The notes: generated from the sequence alone by a model not told the origin. A DNA stretch of 64,000 bases from Bicyclus anynana (GCF_947172395.1 NC_069095.1:15784271-15848270); one strand, 5' to 3'; counted from the first letter of the stretch, positions 1-11,027 are shown. A program made the numbers and translations.

Positions 1-133
1 AACCACTTTTAATAGTCTCTGGAGGTAGTTTGCCACGAAGTTAAATTTTTGGAGTCACATGATTTCTCGTATTATCTGCAAGAAATCAAAATTACACTTT
101 AAACTTTTATCTGTGTAACCTGCTAAGTGTTAC

Positions 134-881
134 CTTCCAAACAGTGGCGTAGCTACCCAGGGGTAGAGTAGAGGTAGAGGAGGCCCTAAAGCTCAAGGCC
201 CTCGAATCCTTAACAGAAATTCGCAATCGAACTGAACTTTTCGAAAATTTCTCCCATTATCATAATAATTATGTCAGGTTGCAACCCGACTTTAATCATG
301 GCAACACTGTTGAGAGAAGTTCAAGTTCACCTTCTATAAATGAAAGTATTTGTTTCTTCAATACTTTTACTGAATAAATCCTAACCAGTGTAGTTAGTAG
401 GCTCCATAAGGTTTAGTAATGGGGCTCCATTTTTTATTTGCACCAGGGTCAAAATTCAAAATTCAAAATTCATTTATTTCAAGTAGGCTCAGTTTACAAG
501 CACTTTTGACACGTCAGTTGACTATTTGTAAAGATTCTACCACCGGGTCGGAAGGCAGGTTCTGCTGAGAAGATACCGGCAAGAAACTCAACAGTTGCTC
601 TTTTGAAAAAGTCATACAGTATTACAATTTACATTTGATAACAATTAAATTACAATTTCTTATAGTTTTATTTCCTGTGTGAAGGTGGAAGCTGATCCAA
701 TGGCCTCCAAGCACCTTTGTCGTTAAGGAACTCATCAATAGTGTAGTAACCTCGACTAAGTAAATGTTTTTTAACACATTGCTTAAAGTTGTGCATTGGC
801 AAGTCCATCACAGTCTTGGGGATCTTGTTATAGAAGAGTACACCCAAATCTTTGATTACTAGCTACGCCACTGCTTCCAAA
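134..881. mobile_element. hAT-type non-autonomous DNA transposon with 8-bp TSD
   Basis: The element spans 142-873. It begins CAGTGGCGTAGCTAC and ends with the inverse of the same sequence (GTAGCTACGCCACTG, 859-873). The flanks carry a perfect 8-bp direct repeat, CTTCCAAA, at 134-141 and 874-881. CAG-type terminal inverted repeats (TIRs) plus an 8-bp duplication are the signature of the hAT superfamily. No transposase is encoded, so it would need a helper. Most of the right half (about 450-860) is a LINE tail in minus orientation, so this is a nested or composite element. Boundaries are certain from the duplication; the superfamily is inferred from TIR and TSD length. Confidence 0.85.
450..860 (-). 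pseudogene. 5'-truncated CR1/Jockey-type LINE tail inside the hAT element
   Basis: Read on the minus strand, positions 850-668 encode about 60 in-frame residues ending in a stop, containing FYNKIPKTVMDLPMHNFK and DEFLNDKGAWRPLD. This is the typical C-terminus of the reverse transcriptase ORF of arthropod CR1/Jockey-group LINEs. A 3' UTR follows with GCCTACTTGAAATAAATGAA near its end, then three CAAAATT units at 450-472 as the tail. The same 3' UTR recurs at 19340-19430, 31395-31542 and 40008-40172. The catalytic part is missing, so this is a dead copy. The exact clade is inferred. Confidence 0.75.
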
Positions 882-1532
882 GCTATAATACCCAAACCCC
901 AGAGCTTATCTACCGTATTGGCTGACAAACTTTTTTTAAAAAATGTTTAAAGTCAGTTTAACACTAAAAGAATTTTCGAAAAAAATGCCTGCTGCTCTTA
1001 ATAGTACATGATTTTAAAAAAAAAATCAGTAAAATATTCACAATCGAAATTACTTTTTTTTTTTTTTTACCATCATCATCGACTCCATGTTTCCCTGTGC
1101 TGTCATCGGTCGGACAATCACTATCAAACACGTACCTGATTGCCGCTACATAATGCATGCCCCCTTACCCCTTTACCCCTAAACCACCGGTTGACCCCCC
1201 GGAAGGTTGGAGGGCTGTCGGATGCGTGCTTAGTCCATATCATCGATTTTATAATTGTTGTGAACCGTGCATTTTTTCGTTGGTAGTTTGTTGCCAGTTT
1301 TAATTTGTAAATAAAACTTATAACTTCTTTTTCAAAGATCTTTTATCCTCTAACGTATAATAATGCGTATTTTTTATTTTTTGAGGATAATTATTATGAG
1401 GCAAACATTTAGGCTTCTTTGGAATTTTTTCCCCTTACTAAAGCTTACTTACTAGTAGTACTAGGTATATTTCTATAAAGAATAATCAAGTAACTGTAGT
1501 CTAGTCTAATCAATCTATTTCAATACTAAAGG
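882..1532. other. Intergenic stretch, no feature seen
   Basis: AT-rich DNA with a T-run at 1050-1066 and a short C-rich patch near 1160-1210. The small ORF on the minus strand at 964-1158 is low in complexity and is judged a chance frame. Confidence 0.4.
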
Positions 1533-2010
1533 TACTGTTACACATGCTCTAAAATAGCATGTTAAAAACGTGCTATTAAGTATGCTCTATACTAGCATGC
1601 TTATCATCAGTTTACATTTGCTAGCAATAAGCATGCTATTTTTAAGTATGCTCCTGAATAAGCATGCTCAAAGCAAACATTCCAATTACAAATGCTAATT
1701 TGTATCTATCGCTTTCTGTCTATAGTATCGTGTTAGACAGGGAGAGATGAAGGTGAACAGAATACAGAATAGAAATGCTGATCGACTAGCATACTCAATA
1801 AGCAAACCTTTTCAGACGCGCTAAAAGCACGCCCCCTTCCACCCGCGCAGCAAATAGCATGCTCATAAATCGCACGACTGTTGATTTTTGAGCAACCTCG
1901 AAATAAGCATGCTTATTATTAGCAATGTTGCGATACACATGCTAATAAGTGGCAACTGCTCCATAGTAGCATGCTTTCGTGCTTGAAATGAGCATGTGTA
2001 TGTAGCTTAA
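1533..2010. mobile_element. Probable non-autonomous element with arrays of AGCATGCT motifs
   Basis: About 480 bp in which the palindromic octamer AGCATGCT or one-base variants recurs roughly ten times in both halves (for example near 1556, 1594, 1631, 1660, 1855, 1906, 1940, 1968, 1990). The outer ends are inverted: ACACATGCTC near 1541 and GAGCATGTGT near 1990-2000. Dense subterminal repeats of this kind are typical transposase-binding arrays of hAT or P-like non-autonomous elements. I could not find a convincing TSD, so the ends are approximate. Confidence 0.55.
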
Positions 2011-3187
2011 GTTGTGGTATAGATTGTATGATACGGGGACATTGACTGTAATGCGGTATGCCCCAAATATTACTGACAATACGATATTAAATGTATTCGC
2101 CATTAGATTGATTGGCTTCCGAGCAAGCATTAACATGGCGGCGCTCTACCCGGCTATTACAATGGCTATAAAACTCAATAACAAAATGTCCTACTCCCGT
2201 TTATTTTACCAACAATGTCGTATTCAGTTTTAGTTGTTCTCGGTATTATAATTTTAATGTGACGGTGTAAATAATGAGGTAGGTAGTTTTTGGAAATCAG
2301 TAATTAGTAGAACCTTTTGATTTGACCTTTTTTCTACCGTACCTAACCGTACCGTACCGTTAACGGATTTTTTCTGCCGTAAAATTCATCAGTGATGATG
2401 TCCACTGATGCGGATCAGTGGACACCTACCATTACACGTCATGTAAACTGTCAAAATTTTTGTCAAACAATTTGATAATAATAATATGCGAATTTGATAA
2501 GATAAATATACTTTATTTGCACACCACAAAGACAAAAACAAGTGAAATAAAAAACAAATTAGGAAGAGATCAGCATACAAAAGGCAACCTTCGGTTTAGG
2601 AAAACTTAAGGACAATTGATGTGATAGTGAAAAAGTCAAGGAACGGGAATTGCTCAAGTATTCACTGACAATCGAATCTAGTTCCAACAAAAATTGAAAG
2701 AGCTCCATATCCATCATAATAAATCATTACAGTGCCATCTAGCGGTATATCACAGCGGTACGTTGCTATACTTCGATATGAACCGAAGTTCTGCTCAATA
2801 GTAGTAGCTGGCGAATCGATCGTTTCGTAATTTTCCCTATAGCTCCATACAGATGTCGCTACCAGTTACAATAAATGCATTTTCATATTATGTAGTACTT
2901 AGTATTGTCATCATCTAAGCACAAATTTTCTTGATTGACGTTTAATACACAAAGCCTTACCATCGTAAAATATAAAGAAGTTTTCTTCAGTTAGCATAGC
3001 TTATTATTAAGTAATATGCTAGGGGACCTTACAATAGGCTGATAATAAGCAGCCTGCACCATAATGTGCTATTTTTTAAAGTCAAAATATTTGTTTATTA
3101 AGATATTGAAGCAAAGAAGCGACAGAAAATATTCGTTTAATTTCATTTGATATAGGTTACATTTCCATTAAAATATATAAAGTTTAA
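2011..3187. other. Intergenic stretch with one small hairpin
   Basis: No supported gene. A perfect 10-bp stem (TGTCCACTGA / TCAGTGGACA, 6-nt loop) lies at 2399-2424. Small overlapping frames on both strands lack family signatures. Confidence 0.4.
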
Positions 3188-3549
3188 CGCCGTGTTAGCC
3201 CAGTGGATATGCCCTCTGCTTCCGATTCCAAAGGGCGTGGTTTTGAATTCGGCCCGAACCTTCAGTTTTCTTTTTTCTTTTCAGTTTCTGTGTGCATTTT
3301 AAGAAATTTTTAATTTCTTAAAATGCACACAGCATTTTAAGAAATTAAAAATCACGTGTCTCAAACGGTGAAGGAAAAAGATCGTGAGGAAACCAGACAA
3401 GCAGAGAACTTTCTTAATTCTCTGCGTTTGTGATGTCTGCCAATCCGCATTGGGCCAGCGTGGTGGACTATTGGCCTAACCCCTCTCATTCTGAGAGGAG
3501 ACTCGAGTTCAGCTGTGAGCCGTATATGGGTTGATAATAATGATGATGA
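3188..3549 (+). mobile_element. SINE family B, tRNA-derived, near full length
   Basis: Starts with a tRNA-like head: box A-like TTAGCCCAGTGGATATG, then a degenerate box B TTTTGAATTCGG. The family body follows with AATATCACGTGTCTCAAACG-like and GTGAGGAAACC motifs and the ATTGGGCCAGCGTGGTGGAC block, and it ends in GATAATAATGATGATG. Within the body (3291-3330) lies a local inverted duplication with about 19-bp arms. No coding capacity; mobilised in trans by a LINE. Confidence 0.8.
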
Positions 3550-3564
3550 ACTAATCTATACGTC

Positions 3565-3768
3565 TATACTAATATATAAAGCTGAAGAGTTTGTTTGTCT
3601 GTTTGATTGAACGTGTTAATCTCAGGAACTACTAGTCCGTATTGAAAAATTCTTTCAATGTTAGATAGCCCATTTAATGAGGAAGGCTATAGGCTATATA
3701 TTAATACCGTTTTCCTACGGGAACTTAATCCACGCGGGTAAAATCGCGCGGCGTCAGCTAGTAAGTTA
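3565..3768 (+). repeat. C repeat, plus copy
   Basis: Begins TATATAAAGCTGAAGAG, includes GATAGCCCATTTAATGAGG and GGCTATAGGCTATATATTA, and ends CGCGGCGTCAGCTAGTAAG. The same roughly 200-bp unit occurs at 5930-6128 (minus), 8940-9137 (plus), 10543-10793 (minus) and 19430-19586 (plus), with a head fragment at 46095-46170. It is a common Lepidoptera-type dispersed repeat without coding capacity; its class is unknown to me. Confidence 0.75.
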
Positions 3769-4244
3769 TATATTCCATTAGAATTATATTCGATAGAGAG
3801 TTGTTTGAAGTTTTGACTCGTCAAGTTATGACGAGTGCAAAATAGACATTATTAGGTTAAACAAAATAAATTATTGTAAAAATACAAAGAGAAACCGGCG
3901 TAGGCAGCGCCCCCGTACCACGCGCTCTGTAAAAGGCACATTTCGGGCCATCGCCCGGTTAACGGTGTACGGGGCAATAATGGAATAAAAACACCAAATT
4001 TATTGGAAAAACAAATTCGGAAACGACTAAAAACGGTATGTGACTAAGCGAAAGGTTAAGAAGTGGGTGAATGAAAATATGTAAAATACTAATGTACTAA
4101 AATTTTTGTCACACGTTCTGTGTCGTTCTTTGCTGAAACAACCGGTTTTAATTATTTTTATATATTAGGTGTGTATGAGGAATAGATTCCAAAGCATTTT
4201 TCAATGTTTAGGGGATAGAAGACCTCCCTGCAGTGGTACCTTAT
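3769..4244. other. Intergenic stretch with a CpG-rich patch
   Basis: Positions 3885-3985 are markedly GC/CpG-rich compared with the AT-rich surroundings and contain a GGGCCATCGCCCGG near-palindrome. The motif AATAAAACACCAAA just after it recurs in near-identical form at 5684-5697. No ORF or known family recognised. Confidence 0.35.
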
Positions 4245-4750
4245 GAATAACACTGATGACCAACTGGCCTATGCACTATTTTGATCTTTATTATCAACCT
4301 ATTAATATACACATCAAATCAATTAACAAAATATCATCTACCCAATCTAACCATCGATATAAATCGTTAGAGGGATGGATCTCCATACTAAAGAACGCAC
4401 AATTTTATCGCACATCTTATCTTAGTATGTAACAAGCGCATGCTGTGAGTTGACGTGGACGTGGAAATATTTACTGTTTTTTTTTTTATTTTAATCCCTT
4501 AATTATGCCTTCGTGTTCATTTCGGAAGTGTAAAAACACAAGCCACAACATGAATAAAGAAATGTGTTACGAGTGATGACGAAAGTACTCAATGTGCGAA
4601 ACCAATGACAAACCCGCGACGCTTTGAGGCCCATCTATCGATCTACGATCGATATATCTACACAAGATATCCCCCAGTGGTCACCGGATAACATATTTTG
4701 TTACATAGAATGTCTATTTCGTATATGTCAAAGAACATACGTCAAAGATA
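4245..4750 (+). repeat. D repeat, diverged and split copy
   Basis: Two blocks (about 4245-4440 and 4655-4750) match the D repeat at 17155-17475 and its reverse copy at 20508-20840. Shared stretches include TTTATTATCAACCTATTAAT, ACATCAAATCAATTAAC and TTTGTTACATAGAATGTC. The roughly 200 bp between the blocks are unrelated. Not coding. Confidence 0.5.
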
Positions 4751-5171
4751 GTAAAATTGTCTGTCTGATGTGCTTACTATTGTTACAAAGATTTCTTTCA
4801 GAATTAAACGCCCGAAATTCTACAAATTCTAAATATTATACGCAATAACGTTAAAAAAGAATATGAAATTGCTTAGACCAATGTGTATTCTGTTGTATTT
4901 ATGTATTGGTATAAATTATATTCTACATATTTGTTTTCTCAATAAATATTCGGACATATTGGGCCAGTTAGCGCCATCTATATAAGGCGTTGTTAACATG
5001 AAACATGTAAGTTCAATGTAGGATGTAACTTCATAGATCATTTGAATTCCTTTTAGCGTATGTAAGTATTATCTCATAGCCTTTTTTAAACGTCTTGTCA
5101 CTATGTAATAATCATAATTGTCACAATATACCTATAAACAACTTGGTTTTGCTTAGATTTTACATTTAAGC

Positions 5172-5410
5172 AGTGGCGTAGCATGTCTTGGAGGAGGCCT
5201 GTATCAAATTAAATTGGAGGCCCAAATGAAGGCTAGGTAAAATTTTTTCACCTAGGAAACAAAAATAGTCATATAAAATAAATATGACTTTATAGAATGG
5301 CGCACGCATGTTCAAGGAAAAAAAGAGATTTCTTTTTACTTTTGTCAATTCTAAAGTGAAAACTCTGCAGTTTTTTTTGTTATTTTTTCGGGTTAGCACC
5401 AGGTTAAGGG
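5172..5410. mobile_element. hAT-like end fragment (CAGTGGCGTAGC)
   Basis: CAGTGGCGTAGCATGTCTTGG at 5171 repeats the left end of the element at 142 and is followed by a similar GGAGGCC...GGCCC pattern. No matching right TIR or TSD was found nearby, so this is probably a truncated or decayed copy. The minus-strand ORF across it has no recognisable domain. Confidence 0.4.
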
Positions 5411-5929
5411 AGATTATGGATTACATTTTACATTTTATTAAACTTTTCAATAACTTATAATTTCTCGTACCTACATAGGATAAAGTAATTAATTTATACT
5501 TATTAATTGTACTTTGTTAACACCTCTTTCGTGCTAATTTGGAAAACAACTAATTTATCTAAATCGATCATAAATGCCTTGGATATATGTACCTTCGCCT
5601 ACTTTCTGCTTTGGCGTAGGCTTTACCAAATTAGATAAAAAACTACGAAACCAACTAATAATGTAATTCACCAATTAACATGGTAATAAAACACCAAAAC
5701 CGCCAGGCGCCAATAAATTATCACATTTATTCAACACAATTCAGAACAGAACGTATTTGGCACCGACTTCCAACTACGTCCAACCCTTGTTTGGTTGGTT
5801 TCGATTTCTTTTGTGTTTTTGGAAAAATAACCAGCTAACGGTATAATATAGGAGATTTAGTTTATAGTGTGAAAGCGGGAAAAAACACTAAAACTTCGAA
5901 ATATTTTTATGATGAAACATATAAAAGTA
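5411..5929. other. Intergenic stretch, nothing recognised
   Basis: AT-rich. A roughly 20-bp segment near 5560-5640 is locally inverted (ACTAATTTATCTAAAT versus ATTAGATAAAAAACT). No gene signature. Confidence 0.35.
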
Positions 5930-6128
5930 ACTATTAGACGCCTTCGCGGTTTCACCTGCGTGGTTCCCGTTCCCGTAGGAATACGGGAATAATATATAGC
6001 CTATAGCCTTTCTTGATAAACGGGCTAACTAACACTGAAAGAATTTTTCAAATCGGACCAGTAGTTCTTGAGATTAGCTCGTTCAATCAAACAAACTCTT
6101 CAGCTTTGTAATATTAGGTATAGATTTA
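5930..6128 (-). repeat. C repeat, minus copy
   Basis: Reads GACGCCTTCGCGGTTTCACC into GGAATACGGGAATAATATAT, then the GGGCTAACTAACACTGAAAG block and finally CTCTTCAGCTTTGTAATATT: the reverse complement of the unit at 3565-3768. Confidence 0.75.
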
Positions 6129-8101
6129 AAACATATAAAGTAGGCAAGTTGCCATCAATCTAAGTAAACATTATACATACGTTACGTATATTACAAAACA
6201 AATTCCCCCGCCGTGTTTGTTTGTTCGCGATAAACTTAAAATTACTGAAACGGATTTTCGTGTGGTTTCTTCTTTTCACTAATAGATAGAGTGATTCCTA
6301 AGGAAGGTTAAGGAAGGTTAGGTTAGGTATATAGTTTGTCAAGATTTTATGCAAATTAATTTAAATACGACATTAAGTGTTTGTAAAAGGCGAAACTTTG
6401 TATAAAAGTCTCTTTTTTGAAGTTGGTAGGGTTACATTCAGACACAGTCGCGAGCATATATTCTAGTCAGGGATAAAAAAACGTACAGTATTTTCAAAAC
6501 CTTTTAAATACTTATGAAATGAAATTAACTCAACTAACTTGTTTTAAACTTCTACACCTAGTAGACAGTAATCGGGATACATTTTTAAATTTTATATTAG
6601 ATTGTGTAGACAAAAAAAAAGTAATTTTTCTTTGTTATATAATTACTTCAAATTGTTAATTTTTCGTTCGCCATCTACAACCCTCTAAAGAGGCGCACCC
6701 CACAGGGTGGTAAATTTGAATCCTCATTCCATTTACCTATTCAATAATGGTTTTCGGACGTTTTATTGATTTTCATTCGAATTCATTCAGGTATGCAGTA
6801 TTGTAAATATAACTTAACACCCCAACGAGTATAATATATTTTGTCACGGGAAAAACCAAATTTTCATTTTCTTTCATTGCTACAACTGAAAATCAGCGCT
6901 GCAGGGCGCTGTACAGCTTTATTTAAATGAACTTTTTTTCAAATAAATTTATTTATTTTCAGGTTCATTAACAATACTAACATAGTCTAAGATAAAAATT
7001 CTTACTAATTTTAATAGCTAATCTAGATTGTTATTTTTGTAATTAAAAACTCTATGGGTTGTTTAAACTGAAATAAAATTTATTTATTTATTTTATTCTG
7101 AGGTGCTTTTAATTTTTACGTTTATTCGAATTTTCCTTTTATTTGTCCGAAGTTTGAAACTAAATGAAAATCATTTAATATGATTATTTTACATAAATTA
7201 AAACAAGTTTATCATTTTAAAATAATAGTAAAACAACGTACCTATATATATTTCAAGTAACTACCTAAGGCTATTATATTAACTAAATAATATTATAAAA
7301 ATAAAAAAGCAAATCATTTAATTTCTTGTTTTCAAAGATATCGTTAGCAATCTCTCGGCCTATTAACGGTTCTATCGACTTTTTCGAAAAAGGTCCGATG
7401 ACTAAGAGACAGTTGCCTTTTAGATCGTCAACAGCACAGATAAGGACCAACAGAAAACAACTCTATCGTGTCGCAATCATTAAGATTTTTCTTTAATTGT
7501 CATCAATTATAACACTAATGATAGCTCTGTATTTACTGTGCTCTGGTGGTTTGAATCGAATTATGTTTTTATTTTAATTGGTTACTAACTGTTATCAACG
7601 CGTGGTATTTAGTTTATTGCCAACTAGCTAGTCGCTCTGACTTTGTATGGGTAAAGCATCAGCTTGGCCCACTGTCTACTCTATCATCATCATCATCATG
7701 ATCATATCACCCATATTCTGTTCACTGAAGGAGCTCTCAGAATTCCAGGGGTTCAGTGCAGTCGCTAAATTCGGATCACTTCTTGCGTTGATTTCGTAGG
7801 CACGTAACATATCTAAGTACAAAACAATCACTGGGTACCTATGCCATTGAAAATGTCCTCTAATATTTTACCCAAACAAAAACAATAGTTTGCCGCAACG
7901 CAAGTCGTATGTAACGCAATTAGATCGGTTGCACCAAACAGCGTAGCACCAAATACAGCCACACTAAATGTTATGTTCAAACACCACCCTATTTGGTGTC
8001 GCGAATTGCTGGTAATGCTAACCTGGGAACTTAACTACATGTTAAGTGACAGTTTCGTCATACAAGGACTTTTATTTTCATTGTTTGTTTATTGTAATAA
8101 T
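6129..8101. other. Long AT-rich intergenic stretch
   Basis: No supported gene. Around 6870-7100 the text GAAAATCAGCGCTGCAGGGC followed by AATAAATTTATTTATT resembles 3' tails of decayed LINEs. An (ATC)n tract lies at 7682-7700. Two AGGAAGGTTAAGGAAGGTTA-like direct repeats near 6300-6330 are short. Nothing else recognised. Confidence 0.35.
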
Positions 8102-8162
8102 TGATGGACCAAGCAGACGACACACCTGGTGGTAAGTGGAAAAAACCACCATGCTAAGAATA
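8102..8162 (+). repeat. Short dispersed-repeat fragment
   Basis: GACCAAGCAGACGACACACC followed by TGGTGGTAAGTGG is a fragment type seen in many lepidopteran intergenic regions. It abuts the 5' truncation point of the Dong-like tail. It supplies the start codon and first residues of the longer ORF through this region, which is therefore not a real gene. Confidence 0.4.
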
Positions 8163-8549
8163 TATCTGGTTAAAGCCGAAAAGGAAAAAGTATCAAAATA
8201 TTTGGACCTTGCTCACGAGATTACCGCCATGTGGAATGTTGAGTCAACTATTATTGTTCCGATAGTTGTTTCAGTCAATGGTCTTATAGCTAAAAGCTTC
8301 GACCAACACCTTAAGAAACTTTCGCTTAACTGTTGGATCAAGAGTCGGATACAAAAGGCAGTGATTCTTGAGACGGCGCGTATTGTGAGGAGGTTCCTCA
8401 CTCTGGAGCCCTGACCACCGGTTGCTTGGGCATTCAAATGTCCCGCAGCGGGAGGGTGGATTTTTTTTATAAATTTTTAATAACGTTTTGTATTTTATAC
8501 TTACATTGTTAAAAATTTAAAAACAAGAAGTAATAAAATAAATGAGAGT
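8163..8549 (+). pseudogene. 5'-truncated Dong/R4-like retrotransposon tail (family 2)
   Basis: From 8166 to the stop at 8412-8414 the frame encodes about 82 residues: the distal part of a restriction-like endonuclease with KYLDLAHEITAMWNVEST and ARIVRRFLTLEP at the C-terminus. This matches both the full-length element at 32407-36362 (family 1) and, almost base for base, the copy at 36500-36880 (family 2). The shared 3' UTR has TGTCCCGCAGCGGGAGGGTG and ends near AATAAATGAGAG. The catalytic PD...D part and the whole RT are missing, so the copy is dead by 5' truncation, the normal fate of target-primed insertion. Confidence 0.88.
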
Positions 8550-8579
8550 GTACTACAAAGTGCCGGCAAATTCTAGTAT

Positions 8580-8735
8580 GCTTTAAAACGTTTATTGCCG
8601 CACCACGCGACGTCGCGTAAAGTGGTCTTTTATACTTTGGCCGGTAACGCGACATCGCGTGGAGGTTACCAGCCTACCAGCAAAGACGTATCAAGCGATT
8701 TAGCGTTCCAGTACGGTGCCACGTGTACTATGGAT
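8580..8735 (+). repeat. SINE family A fragment with CpG-rich flank
   Basis: GGTTACCAGCCTACCAGC and CAAGCGATTTAGCGTTCCAG at 8665-8720 match the middle of SINE A. The preceding 8595-8660 holds two GCGACRTCGCGT boxes (8605-8618 and 8650-8661), not part of the consensus. Confidence 0.55.
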
Positions 8736-8939
8736 CACGAGGCTTGGTACTTCAATGCGATCGATATTTATTAGCTCTCAAAGCCTCTTGAGCCACTCCT
8801 CGTTCGAAAGCCCGGCGGGGCGCTGTGGGGTTGAGCGTAAACAACGTTTAAGGACTTATTAGTACTGTACTATTTGTTAATCCTCTATTTATTTACAAAT
8901 ACTTACATTTATTTTAATTTCAATACTGATCTATACATA

Positions 8940-9137
8940 TTACGAGTAAAGCTGAAGAGTTTGTTTGTTTTTCTGCTTGAACGCGTTTATTTTAAGAAAC
9001 TTCTGGTCCGATTTCAAAAATTCTCTCAATGTTAAATAGCCTATTTATCGAGAAAGGCTATAGGCTATATATTATTACCGTATTTCTACGAAATCGGGAA
9101 CCACGCAGAAAAAACCGCGCGGCGACAGCAACTAATA
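8940..9137 (+). repeat. C repeat, plus copy
   Basis: Starts TACGAGTAAAGCTGAAGAG and contains AGAAAGGCTATAGGCTATAT and AACCACGCAGAAAAAACCGC, ending GGCGACAGCAACTAATA. About 200 bp, the same unit as 3565-3768 but more diverged. Confidence 0.7.
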
Positions 9138-9981
9138 TAAAAGTTACCATCATTAGGTAATAATATAACTTAAACTCGAAATTCATTTATTTTAATTCGA
9201 CTTAGTAGTCTAGAGTCATTATAATATAATACAGTCATTCATAATTAATTCCATATTAACTAATTACCGGGATATTTGTATTATAAGGATCGAAAATATC
9301 AAAGAGAATCAAGATATTTTTAACGTTATTCAAAAGAAAGGTGTTTTGTCGAAAGTTCCAATCCCCCAAACATTTTCTCCTTGGTCTTCGTTACCTCTTT
9401 TTCCATTTTACTTCAAATACTACCATACCATCATCATTAAGAACTCATATTCGGGCTCATTCACTGGGCTATCACGGCTTGGTTAGACGTATACATATGA
9501 TAAAAAAAACATGCAAATCATTGCGAATGTAGCGTACCTTTTATAAGGTATATTTGCATCGATCTCCTATTAACAAGTGGATGCACAATCAGCGACCAAA
9601 AAACGTCCCCACTCAATGAGTGCCAAACACAACTTCTTGACACTCAATTCAAGTAGTCGCATTTGCAAATTCAACCTTAAACTCAGTGCTTAAGGTTGAA
9701 ATTGCTCTGAATTGGGATTTTATTGAATATTGGACTATATTATGGCCTTTAGGTATAATTTTCTTTACCAATAATTCTAAAACTGTCAAAGCAAAATTGC
9801 CCAATTTTTAAATGAAATTTTCTACATGATTGTGTGTCCTTTAAATAAGAGGTCAATGTATATTTGCCATATCTTTTATATACGACCAATGCTCCCATTC
9901 CCCTCCAACTAGTCCTAAAGGACTAGGAAGAGTAGTCTAGTCTTTTATGATAGTCTTTTAGAATAGTCAATTCAACTTTTT
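9138..9981. other. Intergenic stretch, nothing recognised
   Basis: AT-rich DNA with a short local repeat of CCTTAAACTCAGTGCTTAAG (a near-palindrome, 9674-9700). The chance ORF at 9341-9532 has no domain. Confidence 0.35.
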
Positions 9982-10316
9982 GACGGCCTCCGTGGCGCAG
10001 TGGTATGCGCGGTGGATTTACAAGACGGAGGTCCTGGGTTCGATCCCCGGCTGGGTCGATTGAGGTTTTCTTAATTGGTCCAGGTCTGGCTGGTAAGAGG
10101 CTTCGGCCGTGGCTAGTTACCACCCTACCGACAAAGACGTACCGCCAAGCGATTTAGCGTTCCGGTACGATGTCGTGTAGAAACCGAAAGGGGTGTGGAT
10201 TTTCATCCTCCTCCTAACAAGTTAGCAAGCTTCCATCTTAGACTGCATCATCACTTACCATCAGGTGAGATTGTAGTCAAGGGCTAATTGTAAAGAATAA
10301 AAAAAAAATAAAAAAT
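9982..10316 (+). mobile_element. SINE family A, full length
   Basis: tRNA-like head GACGGCCTCCGTGGCGCAGTG with box A (TGGCGCAGTGGTATGCG), TTTACAAGACGG anticodon-stem-like segment and box B (GGTTCGATCCCC). The body follows (CTGGTAAGAGGCTTCGGCCG, CGATTTAGCGTTCCGGTACG) and then the tail region GTAGTCAAGGGCTAATTGTA ending in A-rich DNA. This is the best plus-strand reference copy in the window. Transcribed by Pol III if active, and non-coding; ORFs through it on both strands are artefacts. Confidence 0.88.
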
Positions 10317-10542
10317 AGTTCCCGGTTTGATGTTGCACAAAGTACACTTCGCAACTTTCATAATTGAATCTCCAACAGTCACAAATCACAGTTTGCACAC
10401 AAACACATTATCTGGACAAGTTCGCAGTCGGCAAACTTACAAATTGTGTTAAATTTGCGTCGCTTTTCAAATTCAAATTTACAAAATGGCTTGTAAGTTC
10501 ACGTAGATTCGAATCAGATTCATAATGTAACCAATATAATGC

Positions 10543-10793
10543 ACTAGCTGACGCCGCGCGGTTTCACCCGCGTGGTTCCTGTTTCCGTAGGAATATGGGG
10601 ATAATATATAGCCTTCCTCGATAAGGTTCCCGTTTCCGTAGGAATATGGGGATAATATATAGCCTATAGCCTTCCTCGATAAATGGGCTATCTAAAACTG
10701 AAAGAATTTTTCAAATCGGACCAGTAGTTGCTGAGACTAGCGCGTTCAATTAAACAAACAAACTCTTCAGCTTTATAATATTAAGTAAAGATA
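10543..10793 (-). repeat. C repeat, minus copy with internal tandem duplication
   Basis: Starts AGCTGACGCCGCGCGGTTTC. The segment running from GGTTCCYGTTTCCGTAGGAA to the TATAGCCTTCCTCGATAA motif is present twice in tandem (about 10574-10624 and 10625-10683). The unit ends CTCTTCAGCTTTATAATATT. Confidence 0.8.
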
Positions 10794-11027
10794 TCTGAAG
10801 AACCCAATTTTATCATATTAGATACATATTCGTATTGAATACTAATCAAACTTTAACATGCATTAGATGACCTAAGAGCTGACCATATTGTATATCAAAG
10901 AATAAGCCTTAGCGATTTGGGGTAATGGGTCAGCCTATTGCCTATTAATAGGCGGTCTACGATTTGCTCATCTATATGAGTAAACATTGTCAAAGCTCAC
11001 TTTTTGCTGTGGACACCCCAAGAGTTC

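Noticed and set aside
6295..6335. Telomere-like TTAGG repeats
   Set aside because: Only two short GGTTAGGTTAGG-type units, with no array; chance or slippage.
8136..8414. 92-codon ORF as a small gene
   Set aside because: It is a fusion of a short repeat fragment with a truncated retrotransposon endonuclease tail.
9982..10060. tRNA gene-like sequence with A and B boxes
   Set aside because: No closed acceptor stem, and the same head occurs in many SINE A copies with a common body; it is a tRNA-derived SINE head.
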